A stretch of 64,000 nt of DNA from Cedecea neteri NBRC 105707 = ATCC 33855 (GTDB taxonomy: Bacteria > Pseudomonadota > Gammaproteobacteria > Enterobacterales > Enterobacteriaceae): contig NZ_BCTL01000029.1 of the NCBI RefSeq assembly GCF_001571265.1, positions 1 through 64,000 on the forward strand, read 5' to 3'. Shown piece by piece: positions 20,401-28,298 of this stretch; the first letter of the stretch is position 1; every line of letters begins with the position of its first letter. Made by a program: the position numbers and the translations under genes. The notes below the pieces were generated by a model. The model was not told the DNA's origin. It did no database searches and saw only the letters and a program-made list of their open reading frames with translations.

Positions 20401-20759
20401 AGATTTTGTAAGGGATTTTTTCGCGGCAAAAAACGGCGTAACAACAGGGCGCCTAGCAGCGCCTCAACCAGGTTTATCGCGGTTAACGAGAGATTCAGCC
20501 AGCTAAAGGGAAAAATGGCGGCACTGGCCGCGATGCTGCCCAGGGCACAGGCGACGGCAATCAACGGCCACAGACGGATAGGGGAGCGAAAAAACGCCGC
20601 CATCATCACCGAAGTGGTAAACCAGATAGGCACCAAATCGGTGCCTTTTACCGTCAGCTCCAGAGAGTAGAGGGTGAAAATAAAGCTGAGTAACCCTAAG
20701 CCAGCCAGCAGTATCAAGGAATAGGAGGCGGCTTCTGTTTGTCTGTTTTTTATAATCAT
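17427..20759 (-). CDS. dgcE: DgcE (YegE), MASE1-PAS-GGDEF-degenerate EAL diguanylate cyclase
   Basis: A 1110-aa inner-membrane protein. About eight to ten hydrophobic segments (MASE1, about 1–300) are followed by three PAS-like modules (about 305–670), a GGDEF domain with intact RLGGDEFG (GGDEF at 762–766) and a C-terminal EAL-like domain. The EAL part lacks the catalytic signature: FYLLTLRFWG stands where EALLR should be, and LSHVGRDLELF where DDFGTGYS should be. So it should make cyclic di-GMP but not cleave it. In E. coli DgcE sits at the top of the cascade that drives curli and cellulose. Confidence 0.94.
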   Translation of the reverse strand: MIIKNRQTEAASYSLILLAGLGLLSFIFTLYSLELTVKGTDLVPIWFTTSVMMAAFFRSPIRLWPLIAVACALGSIAASAAIFPFSWLNLSLTAINLVEALLGALLLRRFLPRKNPLQNLNNWARLALCSATIPPLVGGLLVTLLPIPIDSSALKTFFIWVLSESIGALALMPAGLLFKPYYLLRHRKTALLFETVATFSVTLALSYFSLIYLPWPFTFIIVILMWSAIRLPRLEAFIIFLATLMMVSAMIAIGKFPMVTPHPRVLEYAPWLPFLLILLPANVITMVMYSSRTERKHITESETRFRNAMEYSAIGMALVSTEGKWLQVNKSLCKFLGYSSEELSDLTFQQITWPEDLNLDLQHLSKLEAGHINSYSMEKRYYTSAGNVVWAMLTASVVRHIDGTPLYYIAQIEDINDLKHTEWINKRLMERITLANEAGGIGIWEWDLTNDIISWDKRMFELYDVPPHIKPTYQLWLDRLVKEDLAHSETVIRESLKNRLPFKLEFRIHVKDGIRHIRSLANRVLNKNGDVERLLGINMDMTEVKQLNEALYQEKERLHITLDSIGEAVICTDVDMNVSFMNPVAEKLSGWAQEAAIGQHILAILRITFGDNGPVMENIHSGDFSRSAIEQDVVLHCRNGGSYDIHYTITPLTTLDGQSIGSVLVIQDVTESRKMLKQLSYSASHDSLTHLANRVSFENHLKRLLQGAIEHRQHHSLVFIDLDRFKAVNDSAGHAAGDALLRELASMMLSMLRTGDFLARLGGDEFGLLLPDCSTENARYISERIIRSINDYHFMWDGRLHRIGASAGITHIDGDNAIASEVLSQADIACYASKNNGRGQVTVYEPHRHYMEQGRNTMPLDEQWQVIKDNPILMIAMAIAPPRIPESTCFYLLTLRFWGNEGDVINEPAFRSGLADPALHHALDRRVFSEFFEKYASQVAMKGFGVALPVSGAGIVSDTFINELLEQLSASRMPARLLHLTIQSSDLLTEPQRAYANLKRLRKAGCRMVLSHVGRDLELFNTLSHHLFDYVMLDPDLILNVHCNLMDEMMVTIVHGHAQRMMLQTIAGPADMPLVMDTLSGIGIDLIYGETITQPQPLELLLANSYFGIN

Positions 20760-21115
20760 TACCGCAAATCCGCTTGGACACTGCCGCCAGGAGCCATGCC
20801 TGGGCGCATATAAATAAAGAATCGGTTTATGCTAGTACAAACAATTTACAATTCCTATGCTCGCTTGTCAGAATTTACCTACAGACCGTCAGAAATTGCG
20901 TAGCCAAATCACGTAATTAAATAATTCCACTTTAACCCGTTGCCGGACGCTGGTGCGCTGTCATGCCGCCGTCACTTTGTCGCCTTCTTGCCGCGTAATT
21001 TCGCGATTGCACGGGGTAAGAGACTGGTATCAAACGGCGGTTGTCCCTATAATTGCCGCGTTTGACGCCTTCGCGTCCTCCTTCCAACACTTTTCGTATT
21101 CAGGCCGTAAATAAT
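20760..21115. other. 356-bp divergent intergenic region, yegE–udk
   Basis: This gap must hold the yegE and udk promoters. The clearest signal is a TATAAT at 21048–21053 on the plus strand, 63 bp before the udk ATG, with only a weak −35 (TGGTAT at 21025–21030). The left half is AT-rich (20800–20930) and suits the yegE promoter. I see no RNA gene, repeat or convincing small frame. Confidence 0.6.
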
Positions 21116-21757
21116 ATGACCGATCAGTCTCATCAATGCGTCATCATCGGGATAGCCGGCGCATCGGCTTCAGGGAAAAGCCTCATTGCCAGCACGTTGT
21201 ATCGTGAACTGCGCGAGCAAGTCGGCGATGAACACATTGGTGTCATTCCAGAAGACAGTTATTACAAAGATCAAAGCCATCTGTCGATGGAAGAGCGTGT
21301 AAAAACCAACTACGATCACCCCAGCGCAATGGACCACAACCTGCTTTTCCAGCATCTGCAGACGCTGAAATCAGGTAACGCTATTGAGCTACCGGTTTAC
21401 AGCTATGTGGAGCATACCCGCACCGACCAGACGGTTCATCTGGTGCCGAAGAAGGTGATCATTCTGGAAGGCATTCTGCTGCTGACCGATGCGCGTCTGC
21501 GCCAGGAAATGAACTTTTCTATCTTCGTTGATACGCCGCTGGACATCTGCCTGATGCGCCGTATGAAGCGCGACGTTAACGAGCGCGGTCGTTCAATGGA
21601 CTCCGTAATGGCGCAGTATCAAAAAACAGTACGCCCAATGTTCCTGCAATTTATTGAGCCTTCCAAACAATACGCCGACATTATCGTACCGCGCGGGGGC
21701 AAGAACCGCATCGCCATCGATATTCTGAAAGCCAAAATCAGTCAGTTCTTTGAATAA
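21116..21757 (+). CDS. udk: uridine/cytidine kinase
   Basis: Udk phosphorylates uridine and cytidine to UMP and CMP with GTP or ATP in the pyrimidine salvage pathway. The 213-aa protein has the P-loop GASASGKS at 15–22, then the uridine kinase family motifs PEDSYYKDQ and YDHPSAMDH, and EGILLL. The start [12 protein letters not shown] matches E. coli; a TTG-initiated extension beginning at 21053 lies inside the promoter and is not used. dcd follows after 124 bp on the same strand. Confidence 0.97.
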   Translation: MTDQSHQCVIIGIAGASASGKSLIASTLYRELREQVGDEHIGVIPEDSYYKDQSHLSMEERVKTNYDHPSAMDHNLLFQHLQTLKSGNAIELPVYSYVEHTRTDQTVHLVPKKVIILEGILLLTDARLRQEMNFSIFVDTPLDICLMRRMKRDVNERGRSMDSVMAQYQKTVRPMFLQFIEPSKQYADIIVPRGGKNRIAIDILKAKISQFFE

Positions 21758-21765
21758 AGACCTTT

Positions 21766-21792
21766 GCGAGCGCGCGTAAGCCGCTCGCTTTT
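21766..21792 (+). terminator. weak terminator after udk
   Basis: The stem GCGAGCG (21766–21772) / CGCTCGC (21782–21788) has a nine-base loop and is followed by TTTTA. It lies eight bases past the udk stop. The short T-run suggests partial termination before dcd. Confidence 0.55.
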
Positions 21793-21881
21793 ACGTTGAA
21801 TCCCTCATCCATTGCCCATTGGCTATCGCCGGCGCTCTGTGGCAGTGTGTGTAAAACTGAGATTGATAAGGAGAATCTGCG

Positions 21882-22463
21882 ATGCGCCTTTGCGACCGTG
21901 ATATCGAAGCCTGGCTGGATGATGGCCGTTTAGCGATTACCCCCCGCCCTCCGGTTGAACGCATTAACGGTGCAACCGTGGATGTTCGCCTCGGCAATAA
22001 ATTCCGCACTTTTAGCGGTCATACCGCACCTTTTATCGATCTCAGCGGCCCTAAAGATGAAGTCACCGAAGCGTTAGAGCGCGTGATGAGTGACGAGATT
22101 GTGCTGGATGAAGGCGAAGCCTTCTTTTTACACCCAGGAGAGCTGGCGCTGGCGGTGACGCTGGAGTCAGTTACGCTGCCCGACGACCTGGTGGGCTGGC
22201 TGGATGGACGTTCCTCGTTAGCGCGCCTGGGCCTGATGGTACACGTCACGGCGCACCGTATCGATCCGGGCTGGCATGGCTGTATCGTGCTTGAGTTCTA
22301 CAATTCTGGGAAGCTGCCGCTGGCGCTGCGTCCAGGCATGATGATTGGCGCGCTAAGCTTTGAACCCCTCTCCGGGCCAGCCGCGCGTCCTTACAACCGC
22401 CGCCAGGACGCAAAGTACCGCGATCAGCAGGGTGCGGTAGCAAGCCGTATCGATAAAGACTGA
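21882..22463 (+). CDS. dcd: dCTP deaminase
   Basis: Dcd converts dCTP to dUTP, supplying most of the dUMP for thymidylate synthesis in enterobacteria. The 193-aa sequence keeps S111, R115, R126 and the general base E138 (in CIVLEFYN), the known active-site positions of the trimeric E. coli enzyme. An AAGGAGA ribosome site precedes the ATG. It sits between udk and asmA on the same strand, the standard order. Confidence 0.97.
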   Translation: MRLCDRDIEAWLDDGRLAITPRPPVERINGATVDVRLGNKFRTFSGHTAPFIDLSGPKDEVTEALERVMSDEIVLDEGEAFFLHPGELALAVTLESVTLPDDLVGWLDGRSSLARLGLMVHVTAHRIDPGWHGCIVLEFYNSGKLPLALRPGMMIGALSFEPLSGPAARPYNRRQDAKYRDQQGAVASRIDKD

Positions 22464-22509
22464 ATCGCAGTGAGTTGTTCGCCGTCTGGCGAATGATATG
22501 GAGAATGTT

Positions 22510-24363
22510 ATGAGACGACTTTTAACCACGTTGATGATTCTGCTGGTTGTGCTGGTAGCCGGCCTGACCTCACTTGTGTTGTTGGTTAACCCTAACGACT
22601 TCCGTGGTTATATGGTTCGTCAGGTTGAGGCCCGCAGCGGTTATCATCTTGAGCTGGACGGGCCGCTGCGCTGGCATGTCTGGCCGCAACTGAGTATTTT
22701 GTCTGGCCGTATGTCGTTGACGGCGCCCGGTGCCACTCAGCCGATGGTCAGCGCGCAAAATATGCGTCTTGATGTGGCGCTGATCCCGCTGCTTTCTCAT
22801 CAGCTCCAGGTTCGCCAGGTGATGCTGAAAGGCGCGGTAATTCAGCTGACGCCGGAGGCTGAAGCGAAGCGCTCGGCTAACGCGCCGGTGGGGCCAAAAG
22901 GCACCGTCAGTGAACCGGATACCGGGCGTGGCTGGTCCTTTGATGTCGCGAAGCTTAAGGTGGTTGATAGCGTACTGGTCTTCCAGCATATCAATGACGA
23001 ACAGGTGACGGTCCGCAATATTAACCTGCAAATGACGCAGGATGATAAGCGGCAGGCGCACATTGAACTCAGTAGCCAAATTAACCGCGACCAGCGGGAT
23101 TTAGCGCTTTCGGTCACCGCAGATGTCGATCTTAACGACTATCCGCAGCAGATAAACGCCACGTTAAGCCAAATTGACTACCAGCTGAAGGGGGCCGACC
23201 TTCCTGCTGGGGGGATCGGCGGTTCGGGGACGCTACGGCTGGGCTGGAAAAACACGAGCAGCCAGCTTTCGCTCACAAACATGCAGCTCACGGCTAACGA
23301 CAGTGATTTACAGGGCAACGTCAGCTTGGCGTTACTGGATAAACCACAGTGGACGGTAGATCTGCATTCTCGTTTGCTTAATCTCGACAAGCTGGTGGCC
23401 AATCCGCCGGGCGCGGATACCGCGATTAACCAACAGGCGCAGCAGGCTCAGCAGCAGCCTCGCCCGGGGCCGGTGATTGCCGAAGAACAGGGTGAAACCA
23501 ACTACCACAGCCTGCGTAATTTTAATGCCGTAGTGAATATGAATGCTGGTGAAGTCCGCTGGCGTGGCCTGGCGTTCAGTGATGTACAGACCGCGCTGGT
23601 GAACCAGGAGGGCAAACTCAGTATTAACCAGCTCAACGGTAAGCTGGGGCAGGGCACGCTGTCGCTGCCGGGCTACCTCGACGCCAGCGACCAGACGCCT
23701 GAACTTGCCTTCCAGCCGCAGGTCAAGAATATTGAAATAGGCAAAATTCTGACCGCTTTTGATTACCCGATTGCGCTGACCGGGCAGTTTTCCATGACGG
23801 GTGATTTCAGCGGTGAACGCCTGGATGCTGAGGATTTCCGCAGTAACTGGCAGGGAGAAGCCCAGCTTGAGCTGGCCCATTCCCGCCTTGAGGGGATGAA
23901 CTTCCAGCAGCTTATTCAGCAGGCGGTCAGCCGGAACAACCAGGGCGTGGATGCACAGCAAAATGTTCAGAACGTCACCGAGCTTGACCATTTCTCCACG
24001 TCGGCGTCGCTGGATAACGGGCTGTTGACGATGACGAAAATGGTCGGCGAGTCCAGCGTACTGGCCCTGACCGGCGAAGGCACGATGGATCTGGTGAAAG
24101 AGGTCTGCGACACCAACTTTGCGATCAAAGTCAGCGGCGGCTGGCAGGGCAGCAACAGCAAACTGATCGAAGCGTTAAAAACTACGGCCGTTCCGCTCCG
24201 CGTTTATGGCCCGTGGCAGCAGCTGAATTATACCCTTCAGGTTGATCAGGTGCTGCGCAAGCAGCTGCAGGATGAAGCTAAGCGTCGGCTCAATGACTGG
24301 CTGGATAAGCATAAAGAGAGCGACAAATCGAAAGAAGTTAAGCAATTACTGAATAAGCTTTAA
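22510..24363 (+). CDS. asmA: AsmA envelope protein
   Basis: A 617-aa AsmA-family protein, anchored in the inner membrane by one N-terminal helix (LLTTLMILLVVLVAGL, about 4–19), with a long periplasmic β-rich body. The family (AsmA, TamB, YhdP) is thought to form bridges that carry phospholipid to the outer membrane; AsmA loss changes outer-membrane assembly in E. coli. A Gln-rich linker is present near residues 300–322. ATG 22510, preceded by GGAGA, gives the E. coli N-terminus MRRLLTTLM; an ATG twelve bases upstream does not have a ribosome site. Confidence 0.95.
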   Translation: MRRLLTTLMILLVVLVAGLTSLVLLVNPNDFRGYMVRQVEARSGYHLELDGPLRWHVWPQLSILSGRMSLTAPGATQPMVSAQNMRLDVALIPLLSHQLQVRQVMLKGAVIQLTPEAEAKRSANAPVGPKGTVSEPDTGRGWSFDVAKLKVVDSVLVFQHINDEQVTVRNINLQMTQDDKRQAHIELSSQINRDQRDLALSVTADVDLNDYPQQINATLSQIDYQLKGADLPAGGIGGSGTLRLGWKNTSSQLSLTNMQLTANDSDLQGNVSLALLDKPQWTVDLHSRLLNLDKLVANPPGADTAINQQAQQAQQQPRPGPVIAEEQGETNYHSLRNFNAVVNMNAGEVRWRGLAFSDVQTALVNQEGKLSINQLNGKLGQGTLSLPGYLDASDQTPELAFQPQVKNIEIGKILTAFDYPIALTGQFSMTGDFSGERLDAEDFRSNWQGEAQLELAHSRLEGMNFQQLIQQAVSRNNQGVDAQQNVQNVTELDHFSTSASLDNGLLTMTKMVGESSVLALTGEGTMDLVKEVCDTNFAIKVSGGWQGSNSKLIEALKTTAVPLRVYGPWQQLNYTLQVDQVLRKQLQDEAKRRLNDWLDKHKESDKSKEVKQLLNKL

Positions 24364-24370
24364 CGACCAT

Positions 24371-24397
24371 AAAAACCGGCGAAAGCCGGTTTTTTTA
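24371..24397. terminator. bidirectional terminator between asmA and yegH
   Basis: The stem AAAAACCGGC (24371–24380) / GCCGGTTTTT (24385–24394) has a GAAA tetraloop and runs of T on both strands. It serves the convergent asmA and yegH; the yegH stop codon (24395–24397) lies at its edge. Confidence 0.92.
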
Positions 24398-25978
24398 TAC
24401 TTCATAATCAAGCAGATTATCCTCTTGCTCGCGCGGGATAATTTGCACTTTGTTCACCCTGTGGTTCACCACCTCCAGCGTCTTAAGCAAATAATTCCCT
24501 ACTTCAACGCTCTCGCCTTCGGCAGGAATGTGCTGTAAATGCTCCATCAGCAGCCCGGCAATGGTGTGGTATTCCCGCTTCTCATCCAGGGGAAGGGCGA
24601 CGTACTGCACCAGGTCGTCCAGCGGCATGTGGCCGTTCGCCGTCCAGCTGCCATCCTGATTTTTCTGGATATCATGACGAGCATCTATCTCTTCCACTTC
24701 GTTGGGAAGATTGCCGGCGATGGTTTCCATCACGTCGCTAAGCGTCACAATGCCTTCCACCGAGCCAAATTCATCCACAACAAAAGCAAAATGGGTCCGC
24801 GCGTTGCGGAACTGTTCCAGTGCCTGCAGCAGCTGCAGGGCCTCAGGGAAGACCAGCGGCTGACGAATCAGCGGCGCAATGTCCAGAGCTTCACCGTGCA
24901 GCGACTGCTGCAGCAAATCGATAACGTGCACCACGCCGAGGATCTCTTCCCCGTCATCGGTCACCACGATGCGCGTGTGCTTGTTTTTATCCAGCAGCTC
25001 CCGGATCTGCTCTTCCGGCGCGGCGATGTTCAGGTGATCGACGTCGTGACGGGAAGTCATGATGCTGCTGACGCTGCGCTGATTCAGGTGCAGCACGCGC
25101 TCGATCATCCGCGTTTCCTGCGGGTTGAAAACATCGGTGTTTATGCCGCTGTCGGCAATCAGCGATGCGGTTTTGGCATCCAGCTCTGCGTCTTCTTTCT
25201 TGCCATTCAACAGCCGCAATACGGCTTCGGCTGTGCGCTCACGCAGCGACTGATTCGCCGAAAGAAAGCGACGGCGGTTAAAAATCGCCAGCTGATTGAG
25301 TGATTCAATCATCACCGAGAAACCGATAGCGGCGTAGAGGTAACCTTTCGGGATTTGATAACCAAAGCCGTCGGCCACCAGGCTAAAGCCGATCATCAGC
25401 AGGAAGCTCAGGCACAGAATCACGATGGTCGGGTGACTGTTCACAAATCGGGTTAAAGACTTGCTGGCCAGCACCATCAGTCCGATGGCGATAATAACCG
25501 CGGTCATCATTACCGCAAGATGGTCGACCATGCCGACGGCGGTAACAACGGAGTCGAGGGAAAACACCGCGTCAAGAATAACGATTTGTGCCACAACGGG
25601 CCAGAATCTGGCGCCCCGTTTTTGCGTGTGGTGCTCGCTGTCTTTGCCTTCCAGCCGTTCATTTAGCTCCATCGTGGCCTTAAACAGCAGGAACATGCCG
25701 CCAAACAGCATGATCAGATCCCGGGCGCTAAAGCGAAGGTCATGGATTGTGAAAAGGGGGCGGGTAAGCGTCACCAGCCATGAAATTGAGGCCAACAGCA
25801 GCAAACGCATAACCATCGCCAGCAGCAAGCCCGTGACGCGGGCGCGGTCACGCAGTTTGGGAGGCAGTTTTTCGGCGAGGATGGCAATAAAAACAAGGTT
25901 ATCAATGCCCAAAACCAATTCGAGAACGACCAGGGTAACTAACCCGGCCCAGATTGAGGGGTCGGCAATCCATTCCAT
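24395..25978 (-). CDS. yegH: YegH, TerC-family membrane protein with CBS and CorC domains
   Basis: A 527-aa protein with an N-terminal TerC-like bundle of about seven helices (1–220), in which [16 protein letters not shown] and the DAVFSLDSV motif carry the paired acidic residues typical of TerC metal exporters. It is followed by two CBS domains (about 290–410) and a CorC/HlyC transporter-associated domain at the C-terminus. A metal-linked transport or sensing role is likely; relatives such as Alx export Mn2+. The function of YegH itself is not established. Confidence 0.92.
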   Translation of the reverse strand: MEWIADPSIWAGLVTLVVLELVLGIDNLVFIAILAEKLPPKLRDRARVTGLLLAMVMRLLLLASISWLVTLTRPLFTIHDLRFSARDLIMLFGGMFLLFKATMELNERLEGKDSEHHTQKRGARFWPVVAQIVILDAVFSLDSVVTAVGMVDHLAVMMTAVIIAIGLMVLASKSLTRFVNSHPTIVILCLSFLLMIGFSLVADGFGYQIPKGYLYAAIGFSVMIESLNQLAIFNRRRFLSANQSLRERTAEAVLRLLNGKKEDAELDAKTASLIADSGINTDVFNPQETRMIERVLHLNQRSVSSIMTSRHDVDHLNIAAPEEQIRELLDKNKHTRIVVTDDGEEILGVVHVIDLLQQSLHGEALDIAPLIRQPLVFPEALQLLQALEQFRNARTHFAFVVDEFGSVEGIVTLSDVMETIAGNLPNEVEEIDARHDIQKNQDGSWTANGHMPLDDLVQYVALPLDEKREYHTIAGLLMEHLQHIPAEGESVEVGNYLLKTLEVVNHRVNKVQIIPREQEDNLLDYEV

Positions 25979-26234
25979 ACGGGGTTTATAACCTTTAACT
26001 TACGGGCAAATGCCACACGGAAATGATGGATAATTGTCGGACAAAAAGCAATGTTTGCCTGAGATTAATCCGTAATGACTTATAGAATTATCGTCATTAA
26101 ATGAATATCCGGTAAGTCGTTATGGATAATATTTAAAGCAGTATTTCGATTGTATATTTTATATTGGCATTAAGCTCTATGAGATAGTTCTGCATATTGT
26201 CGGGGTAATTATCCTGGTATTGCCCGTGTCAATA

Positions 26235-26248
26235 TAAAGAAAATCCTA
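26235..26248 (+). promoter_or_regulatory. RcsAB box of the colanic acid operon
   Basis: TAAAGAAAATCCTA matches the RcsAB box known upstream of E. coli wza (TAAAGAAACTCCTA as I recall it) at 13 of 14 positions. RcsB with RcsA binds here to induce capsule synthesis upon envelope stress. Confidence 0.85.
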
Positions 26249-26481
26249 AAACGTTATTATTGTGTGGTTCATATTAATCTTAAAAGTCCAGTTACCGCCT
26301 TTTGTCTCCTTGCTTGCTGGGTTTTAAGCTGCAACAATCTTTATCGATGATTAGCAATGAATGTGTTTTTTATACATTGGTTAATAGTTCGCCCCAGCAT
26401 TTTCATAAAACCTGATTCTCTGATTTCAATATCTTATTGGATATTTGAATACCTTGGATTATTGGGATTATTTACCGTTTT

Positions 26482-26519
26482 CAGTAGGTTGGTGACTGTG
26501 AGCCAGGGGCGGTAGCGTG
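26482..26519 (+). promoter_or_regulatory. JUMPstart with ops element upstream of wza
   Basis: The 38-bp stretch begins CAGTAGGTTGGTGACTG and ends AGCCAGGGGCGGTAGCGTG, a clear JUMPstart sequence. The ops core GGCGGTAGCGTG is at 26508–26519. Paused RNA polymerase shows ops to RfaH, which then suppresses termination and recruits ribosomes over long polysaccharide operons. Confidence 0.93.
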
Positions 26520-26693
26520 CCCGGATGCGGCCAGATAACAGCAAGTCATGGAGTCATCAGAATGTCGGGAAATAAGCTTATTTTAGGAATAATGCCAGTT
26601 ATCTCACTCTCTGAATATGTTCAATTCTGTACTTCATCCTCACGGCTAATTGCTTGCTTGTTTTATTCGCTCAGGATAATTACTCTGCCATAG
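26517..26693 (+). CDS. possible leader peptide frame starting in ops
   Basis: GTG 26517 is the last codon of the ops core. It opens a 58-codon frame that ends with TAG at 26691–26693, 13 nt before the wza ATG. Within it, ATG 26562 has GGAG eight bases upstream (26550–26553) and would give a 43-aa peptide, [16 protein letters not shown] at its start. No family is recognised. wza itself has no Shine-Dalgarno sequence, so coupling to this frame is an attractive idea. Evidence for translation is lacking. Confidence 0.25.
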   Translation: MPGCGQITASHGVIRMSGNKLILGIMPVISLSEYVQFCTSSSRLIACLFYSLRIITLP

Positions 26694-26706
26694 TGATAAA
26701 TATTCA

Positions 26707-27846
26707 ATGATAAAATACAAACTTAAGTTGATGCCTTTATTGGTGTCAGTCACCCTGATGAGCGGCTGCACGGTATTTCCCGGCAGCAATATGTCTGCTT
26801 CAGGAAAAGACGTCATCAAACAACAGGATGCTGATTTCGACCTTGACCGAATGGTCAATGTTTATCCTTTAACGCCGCGACTGGTGGAGCAACTGAGGCC
26901 TCGTCCAGTGGTTGCTCAACCGAACGCCGGGCTGGATAAAGATATCGCTAATTACCAGTACCGCGTCGGGCCGGGAGATGTATTAAACGTCACGGTTTGG
27001 GATCACCCTGAGCTAACCACGCCAGCGGGTCAGTATCGTAGCTCAAGCGACACCGGTAACTGGGTACAGCCCGATGGCACCATGTTCTACCCGTACGTGG
27101 GCAAAATCAGCGTGACCGGCAAAACGCTCGCAGAAATTCGCAGCGATATTACCAGCCGCCTTGCGCAGTACATCGCTCAACCGCAGGTGGACGTTAATAT
27201 TGCTGCCTTCCGCTCGCAAAAAGCCTATATCTCCGGCCAGGTCAATAAATCCGGTCAACAGCCCATCACTAACGTGCCGCTGACCATCCTTGACGCTATC
27301 AATGCCGCAGGCGGTTTAACCGAAGTGGCCGACTGGCGTAACGTCGTTCTGACTCATAACGGGCAGGAAAAACGCATTTCTCTGCAGGCGCTGATGCAAA
27401 ACGGTGACCTCAGCCAAAACCATTTGTTGTACCCAGGCGACATTCTGTTTGTGCCGCGTAATGACGATCTGAAAGTGTTCGTGATGGGCGAAGTGAAGAA
27501 GCAAACCACCCTCAAAATGGACTTCAGCGGCATGACGCTCACCGAAGCGCTTGGCCAGGCCGAAGGCATCGATCTCACCTCTTCAAACGCCAGCGGCATC
27601 TTCGTGATTCGTCCGCTCAAAGGCCAGACGCAGCAAAACGGCAAGATTGCCAATATTTATCAGCTCGATATGTCCGATGCGACCTCGCTGGTGATGGGCA
27701 CCGAGTTCCAGCTCCAGCCGTATGACGTGGTGTACGTGACCACCGCTCCGGTATCCCGCTGGAATCGCCTGATCAACCAGCTACTGCCAACCATCAGCGG
27801 CGTTCGTTACATGACCGATACCGCCAAAGATATCCACACCTGGTAA
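26707..27846 (+). CDS. wza: Wza outer-membrane polysaccharide exporter
   Basis: A 379-aa lipoprotein that forms the octameric outer-membrane pore for colanic acid. The signal peptide ends in the lipobox LMSGC (Cys21). Next come the polysaccharide export domain ([20 protein letters not shown]) and SLBB-type repeats. The amphipathic C-terminal helix, which makes the α-barrel, ends in Trp as in the E. coli protein. First gene of the operon. The region before the ATG (TAGTGATAAATATTCA) has no ribosome site, as expected for an RfaH-dependent operon. Confidence 0.97.
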   Translation: MIKYKLKLMPLLVSVTLMSGCTVFPGSNMSASGKDVIKQQDADFDLDRMVNVYPLTPRLVEQLRPRPVVAQPNAGLDKDIANYQYRVGPGDVLNVTVWDHPELTTPAGQYRSSSDTGNWVQPDGTMFYPYVGKISVTGKTLAEIRSDITSRLAQYIAQPQVDVNIAAFRSQKAYISGQVNKSGQQPITNVPLTILDAINAAGGLTEVADWRNVVLTHNGQEKRISLQALMQNGDLSQNHLLYPGDILFVPRNDDLKVFVMGEVKKQTTLKMDFSGMTLTEALGQAEGIDLTSSNASGIFVIRPLKGQTQQNGKIANIYQLDMSDATSLVMGTEFQLQPYDVVYVTTAPVSRWNRLINQLLPTISGVRYMTDTAKDIHTW

Positions 27847-27852
27847 CGCGCT

Positions 27853-28296
27853 ATGTTCAACAAAATACTTGTGGTTTGCGTGGGGAACATCTGCCGTTCC
27901 CCCACGGCTGAACGGTTGCTCAAACGTTACCATCCAGAACTTAGCGTCAGCTCTGCTGGGCTGGGGGCGCTGGTCGGGAAGGGCGCGGATGCCGGTGCCG
28001 TTGAAGTCGCCGGGCGGCATAACCTTTCGCTTGAGGGGCATTTAGCCCGGCAGGTTTCCGGCCGTCTGTGTCGGGAGCATGACCTGATTCTGGCGATGGA
28101 AAAACGTCACATCACCACGCTGTGCGAAATGGCACCTGAAATGCGCGGCAAAGTGATGCTGTTTGGCCATTGGGATGCAGAGAGAGAAATCCCCGATCCC
28201 TATCGTAAAAGCCGCGACGCCTTTGAAGCGGTCTACAGCATGCTCGACCTTTCTGCCCAAAAGTGGGCTAACGCACTCAACGCTCATCAGGGATAA
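27853..28296 (+). CDS. wzb: Wzb low-molecular-weight tyrosine phosphatase
   Basis: A 147-aa cytosolic phosphatase that removes phosphate from the tyrosine tail of Wzc, a cycle needed for colanic acid polymerisation and export. The P-loop C-x5-R is CVGNICR with nucleophile C9 and R15. The general acid D115 lies in DPYRKS. It begins six bases after wza and is followed two bases later by wzc. Confidence 0.97.
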   Translation: MFNKILVVCVGNICRSPTAERLLKRYHPELSVSSAGLGALVGKGADAGAVEVAGRHNLSLEGHLARQVSGRLCREHDLILAMEKRHITTLCEMAPEMRGKVMLFGHWDAEREIPDPYRKSRDAFEAVYSMLDLSAQKWANALNAHQG

Positions 28297-28298
28297 CA

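Larger units (their letters stand above)
25979..26706. other. 728-bp control region between yegH and wza
   Basis: An AT-rich intergenic region with no full-size gene. It holds the yegH promoter at its left end, then an RcsAB box (26235–26248), a JUMPstart/ops element (26482–26519) and a leader frame that opens in ops and ends 13 nt before wza. TATACA at 26371–26376 could be a −10 box for the long leader RNA, but no matching −35 is clear. Length and layout match the long untranslated wza leader known in E. coli. Confidence 0.75.

Noticed and set aside
21053-21115. A longer Udk starting at TTG 21053
   Set aside because: The extra 21 residues overlap the TATAAT promoter element and are absent from the E. 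coli protein.
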